Origin: Propionibacteriaceae bacterium UBA6122
Lineage (GTDB): Bacteria > Actinomycetota > Actinomycetes > Propionibacteriales > Propionibacteriaceae
NCBI GenBank assembly: GCA_002428365.1
Contig: DIVW01000005.1
Location: forward strand, 146,261-165,806
Length of the DNA stretch: 19,546 nucleotides
Direction of reading: 5' to 3'
Positions 16,595 to 19,546 of the stretch are shown here, piece by piece. Position numbers and translations under genes: made by a program. Within the stretch, counting starts at the first letter, position 1; the number at the start of each line of letters is the position of its first letter. Under the pieces are notes generated by a model. The model did not search any database. It had not been told where the DNA came from and worked only from the letters and a program-made list of their open reading frames with translations.

Positions 16595-17878
16595 CTAGCG
16601 CTGGTAGGTGATCCTCCCGCGCCAGATGGTCGCCACGACTGGGTCCGGCAGTTCGCGGCCGTGATACGGGTTGTTGCGAGAACGGGAGCGGGACGCCTCA
16701 GCGTCGACAGTGGCCCGGGCGTTCGGGTCTACCAAGGTGACGTTGGCCGGTTCGCCGATCGCCAGTGGCCGCCCCTGGGTGCTGGTCTGGCTATACCGGG
16801 CCGGTGCGTAGGACATCCGCTCTACCAGGGTCGGCCAATCCATCCGTCCGGTGTTGACCATGACCTCCATCACCACCGCCAAGGCCTGCTCCAAGCCGAG
16901 CATTCCGGGCAGTGCCACATCGAAAGGGTGATCCTTGTCCTGGCGGGCGTGGGGCGCGTGATCGGTGCCCACCATTTCGATGGTGCCATCGGCTAGTGCC
17001 TCGCGGACGGCTTCCAGATGCTCGCTGGTGCGCAGCGGGGGGTTCACCTTGAAGGTGGTGTCATAGCCGGCCACCAGCGGGGTGTCGAGCAGCAGGTGGT
17101 GCGGGGTGACTTCGGTGGTCACCTTGATGCCGCGCTTCTTGGCCCAGCGAATCACCTCGACGCTTTCGGCGGTGGAAACGTGGCAGACGTGAATCCGAGA
17201 ATCGGTCAGTTCGGCCAACTGGACGTCACGGGCCACGATCACGCTCTCGGCCTGCGAGGGCCAGCCGGCCAAGCCGAGGCGACCAGACCACTCCGATTCG
17301 TGGCAGCAGGCATTCGGACCGGCCAGCCGCGGATCCTGGGAGTGCTGAGCGATCACGCCGTTGAACGACTTGACGTAGGTGAGGGCGCGGCGCATCACCA
17401 GGGAATCGGAGACGCATTTGCCGTCGTCGGAGAACACTCGTACCGCGGCCTTGGAGTTGGCCATCCGGCCCAGCTCAGAAAGCTCCTCGCCACCCAGCCC
17501 TTTGGTGACCGCGCCCACGACTCGCACCTCGCAATGCCCGTCGCGTTCGCCCAGGCTCTGGACGTACTCGGCCGCCTCAGCGGTGTCGGTGACCGGGGTG
17601 AGGTTCGCCATCGCATGCACGCAGGTGAAGCCGCCACGAGCCGCCGCCGCCGTGCCGGTGTCTACGGTCTCGGCGTCTTCGCGACCAGGTTGGCGCAAGT
17701 GGGTGTGGGAGTCGACCAGCCCAGGCAGTGCCATGAGGCCATCGGCGTCCAGGCGCTGCGTCCCGGCCGGTGCTGAGGCCGGATCGGCGAGTTTGCCGTC
17801 CGCGATGAACAGGTCGGTGGTGGTTCCATCAGCCAGCTTCGCGCCAGTGATCAGCAGGTTCCCAGTCGTGGGGGTCAA
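16595..17878 (-). CDS. pyrC: Dihydroorotase (class I)
   Basis: PyrC cyclises carbamoyl-aspartate to dihydroorotate, the third step of UMP synthesis. The 427-residue protein carries the expected metal ligands: His58 and His60 in DSHTHLRQPG, the class I Asp in FSDDG (151-152) that replaces a carbamylated lysine, His179 in AQHSQD, His233 in VCHVST and Asp306 in GTDHAPH. Class I enzymes often associate with aspartate carbamoyltransferase, and the genes here overlap. The start is a TTG at 17878 overlapping the pyrB stop (TTGA) and preceded by AGAAGGAG, a strong ribosome binding site at a good distance. The segment after His179 reads HSQDPRL and then ACCHESEW, where many relatives have HAED and NEG/HEG, a mild deviation. 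Confidence 0.95.
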   Translation of the reverse strand: MTPTTGNLLITGAKLADGTTTDLFIADGKLADPASAPAGTQRLDADGLMALPGLVDSHTHLRQPGREDAETVDTGTAAAARGGFTCVHAMANLTPVTDTAEAAEYVQSLGERDGHCEVRVVGAVTKGLGGEELSELGRMANSKAAVRVFSDDGKCVSDSLVMRRALTYVKSFNGVIAQHSQDPRLAGPNACCHESEWSGRLGLAGWPSQAESVIVARDVQLAELTDSRIHVCHVSTAESVEVIRWAKKRGIKVTTEVTPHHLLLDTPLVAGYDTTFKVNPPLRTSEHLEAVREALADGTIEMVGTDHAPHARQDKDHPFDVALPGMLGLEQALAVVMEVMVNTGRMDWPTLVERMSYAPARYSQTSTQGRPLAIGEPANVTLVDPNARATVDAEASRSRSRNNPYHGRELPDPVVATIWRGRITYQR

Positions 17879-18813
17879 CGTAATGCTCCTTCTTCCGAGC
17901 CCAGCAGGTGGTAAAGCACGCTCATTCGGATCGCCACCCCAGCAGCTACCTGCTCCAATACCAGCGAGTTGGCCGCATCGGCCGCTGCGCTGGAAATCTC
18001 GACGCCACGGTTCATCGGGCCCGGGTGGCAGATCGCTGCTCCCGGCTTCATTTTGGCCAAACGCTCCGGGGTGAGCCCGTAGCGCTCGGTGTACTCGCGC
18101 TCAGTGGGGAAGAAGCCGCCAGCCATTCGTTCGCGCTGCACCCGCAGCATCATCACGATGTCGGCTTCGGGAAGCACGGTGTCGAAATCACCGGTGACTT
18201 CGCAGTCCCATTCATTTACGCCGGTGGGCACCAGAGTGGGTGGGGCCACCAGCACCACGTCGCTGCCCAGGATCTGTTGCAGCAACACATTGGAGCGGGC
18301 CACCCGTGAGTGCAGGACGTCGCCGACGATGGCGACTTTCTTGCCGGCGAAGCCCTCGGCGCCGATTCGACGGAAGTGCTGGCGCATCGAGAAGGCGTCG
18401 AGCAGGGCTTGGGTGGGGTGTTCGTGCTGGCCATCACCAGCGTTGATGACTTGGGCCTTCACCCAGCTGGCCACTTGGGCGGCCGCGCCGGAGGAGGCGT
18501 GGCGGATGACGAAGGCGTCCACCCCCATCGCGTCCAAGGTCAGCATGGTGTCGCGTAGCGATTCGCCCTTGGATACTGAGGAGCCCTTGGCTGAGACATT
18601 GATGGTGTCGGCGCTGAGCCATTTGCCGGCGATCTCGAAGCTGGTGCGAGTGCGGGTCGAATCTTCGAAGAAGATGTTGACGACGGTACGGCCGCGCAGC
18701 GCGGGCAGCTTCTTCACCGACCGGGACTGCACCTGCTGCATCTCTTCGGCGAGATCGAGGATGGCGTTGGTGCTGGCCAGATCAAGATCGGCGCAGCTGA
18801 GTAGGTGGCGCAT
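17875..18813 (-). CDS. pyrB: Aspartate carbamoyltransferase catalytic subunit
   Basis: PyrB joins carbamoyl phosphate and aspartate in the second step of pyrimidine synthesis. The 312-residue protein has the carbamoyl-phosphate loop FFEDSTRTRTSFE with STRTR at 52-56, the Ser81/Lys82 loop (SKGESLRD), FVIRHASS with His105, EHPTQALLDA (HPTQ 132-135), MLRVQRER and CHPGPMNRGVEI. Length and motifs are those of the unregulated bacterial class; no pyrI regulatory subunit gene is present in the window. The ATG overlaps the pyrR stop by one base (TGATG), so translation is coupled to pyrR, and its own stop overlaps the pyrC start. Confidence 0.96.
   Translation of the reverse strand: MRHLLSCADLDLASTNAILDLAEEMQQVQSRSVKKLPALRGRTVVNIFFEDSTRTRTSFEIAGKWLSADTINVSAKGSSVSKGESLRDTMLTLDAMGVDAFVIRHASSGAAAQVASWVKAQVINAGDGQHEHPTQALLDAFSMRQHFRRIGAEGFAGKKVAIVGDVLHSRVARSNVLLQQILGSDVVLVAPPTLVPTGVNEWDCEVTGDFDTVLPEADIVMMLRVQRERMAGGFFPTEREYTERYGLTPERLAKMKPGAAICHPGPMNRGVEISSAAADAANSLVLEQVAAGVAIRMSVLYHLLGSEEGALR
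17886..17893 (-). promoter_or_regulatory. Ribosome binding site that selects the TTG start of pyrC
   Basis: AGAAGGAG lies 7 bases before TTG 17878, inside the end of pyrB. It is the strongest ribosome binding site in the pyr operon and supports the rare start codon. Confidence 0.75.
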
Positions 18814-19385
18814 CAGGCCCTCCCGGTTCGGGTGATGGTGATCGCGTCGGCGGCGTCCAGTTCGCTGACCAGCACCGAGACCCGCTCGTCCGTTGCGGCT
18901 TGGATGGTGCGGCCGACGGTGTCGGCCGAGATCGGCAGCTCCCGGTGGCCTCGGTCTACCAGGACGGCCAACCGGACGGCCTTAGGTCGACCCAGGTCGC
19001 GCAGGGCATCGAAGGCGGCCCCGATGGTGCGCCCGGAGTAGAGCACATCGTCGACCAGGACCACCACGGCATCATCGATCGAGCCGGGGATGCTGGTGCG
19101 AGCCGGATTCCGGGTGGGGTTGGCGCGCAGATCATCGCGGTACATGGTGATGTCGAGTTCGCCCAGGCGTACCGGGTGGCCCTCGATGTCGCCGATAAGT
19201 TTCGCGAGCCGCCGGGCCAGGTGCACCCCGCGGGTTGGAATGCCGAGCACAAGCAGGTTTTCGGCGCCATGGTTAGCTTCGAGTATCTCGTGGGCCATCC
19301 GCGCCAACACTCGGGCGACTTCGGAGGCGTCAGCGACCACGCGGGAAACCTGGGGTGTCGGGGTGTTCGTTGCTGGATCAGCCAC
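18813..19385 (-). CDS. pyrR: Bifunctional pyr operon regulator / uracil phosphoribosyltransferase PyrR
   Basis: PyrR binds pyr mRNA in response to UMP/UTP and has some uracil phosphoribosyltransferase activity. The PRPP-binding signature VVVLVDDVLYSGRT occupies residues 107-120; GIPTRGVHLARRL near 49-60 and LDITMYRDDL near 78-86 are also typical. From GTG at 19385 the protein has 190 residues, the usual length. The start is supported by GAGGAG 6 bases upstream and the family-like N-terminal region from QVSRVVADA. The frame stays open for 45 more codons to 19520, but that part has no ribosome binding site and unrelated composition. It is the first gene of the coupled pyrR-pyrB-pyrC unit, as in other actinobacteria. 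Confidence 0.93.
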   Translation of the reverse strand: MADPATNTPTPQVSRVVADASEVARVLARMAHEILEANHGAENLLVLGIPTRGVHLARRLAKLIGDIEGHPVRLGELDITMYRDDLRANPTRNPARTSIPGSIDDAVVVLVDDVLYSGRTIGAAFDALRDLGRPKAVRLAVLVDRGHRELPISADTVGRTIQAATDERVSVLVSELDAADAITITRTGRA

Positions 19386-19391
19386 GCAGCG

Positions 19392-19397
19392 CTCCTC
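19392..19397 (-). promoter_or_regulatory. Ribosome binding site of pyrR
   Basis: GAGGAG lies 6 bases before GTG 19385. It sits 3-4 bases after a strong leader hairpin, and its first bases can alternatively pair with CCTCG in that hairpin loop. Confidence 0.7.
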
Positions 19398-19400
19398 GGT

Positions 19401-19439
19401 CTCGAACCCGGGGCTAGTGCGAGGCCACCAGGCTTCGAG
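19401..19439 (-). promoter_or_regulatory. pyrR 5' leader hairpin, possible regulatory RNA element
   Basis: On the minus strand CTCGAA, CCTGG and GGC pair in order with TTCGAG, CCGGG and GCC: 14 pairs (one G-U) with two single-base bulges on the 5' side and a 9-base loop. It ends 3 bases before the ribosome binding site of pyrR. A TAGATT element (19445-19450) just upstream could be the -10 box, which would put the mRNA 5' end at the base of the hairpin. The position fits PyrR-dependent translational control, which is inference. Confidence 0.45.
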
Positions 19440-19546
19440 CGGCCAATCTAGCTCACCGGGCCCCGGTTGTGCGCGCGCAGTCATCGCGTATCGGATGGCG
19501 GCACCTGCGCAGGCACCCACCCAGACGCCAACTCAGGCGCACAGGG
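19440..19546. other. Upstream region of the pyr operon to the window edge
   Basis: This stretch probably holds the pyr promoter (candidate -10 TAGATT at 19445-19450, no good -35). It includes CCGGTGAG on the minus strand (19452-19459), which fits the CCNGNGAG core of PyrR-binding loops. A plus-strand frame starts with ATG at 19495 (MAAPAQAPTQTP) and runs off the edge; it could be the beginning of a divergent gene, but it has no ribosome binding site. Confidence 0.3.

Noticed and set aside
19386..19520. N-terminal extension of PyrR by 45 residues
   Set aside because: It would place the strong leader hairpin and ribosome binding site inside the gene, and PyrR proteins are about 180-190 residues, which the GTG at 19385 gives.
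19495..19546. Start of a divergent gene at the right edge
   Set aside because: Only 17 codons are visible, with Ala/Pro/Gln/Thr-rich low complexity and no ribosome binding site, so it cannot be supported as a gene.

Overview
The window is about 19.5 kb of GC-rich, almost fully coding chromosomal DNA from an actinobacterium. I infer Actinomycetota, possibly a Propionibacteriaceae-like lineage, from the strong G/C preference at third codon positions, GTG/TTG starts with 1-4 bp stop/start overlaps, the actinobacterial SSB-paralogue/EttA neighbourhood, the pair of membrane GTPases and the pyrR-pyrB-pyrC order. The genus cannot be fixed from sequence reading alone. No tRNA, rRNA, insertion sequence, phage gene or CRISPR array was found.

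Layout. (1) Positions 1-6548, plus strand: one tight transcription unit holding the C-terminal end of a polyprenol-linked mannosyltransferase-like membrane protein (GT87/DUF2029 type), a PrsW-family intramembrane metalloprotease and two dynamin-like, membrane-anchored P-loop GTPases. The first GTPase has a lysine-free, acidic, proline-rich tail of about 455 residues with tandem 15-bp repeats. (2) Positions 6549-7207: a DnaA-box-like element and an SSB paralogue. (3) Positions 7208-9116: a hairpin terminator shared with the convergent ettA gene (minus strand), then a short coding-like stretch. (4) Positions 9117-12518, minus strand: a large FAD plus Fe-S oxidase of the D-lactate/2-hydroxyacid dehydrogenase type, preceded by a MarR-family regulator that looks leaderless. 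(5) Positions 12844-15521, plus strand: a long-chain acyl-CoA synthetase overlapping a double-hotdog acyl-CoA thioesterase. (6) Positions 15531-19385, minus strand: pyrR-pyrB-pyrC, translationally coupled, then a LacI-family regulator. The pyrR leader has a strong hairpin just before the ribosome binding site.

How the genes work together. The pyr genes carry out and regulate the second and third steps of de novo UMP synthesis. The synthetase/thioesterase pair makes and breaks acyl-CoA, and the nearby MarR protein could control it or the oxidase. The left-hand operon is the least understood part: a protease, a lipid-linked glycosyltransferase and two membrane GTPases are expressed together, which suggests a cell-envelope or membrane-remodelling function. 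It is the best candidate for undescribed biology, mainly because of the GTPase tail and the altered G3 motif in both GTPases.
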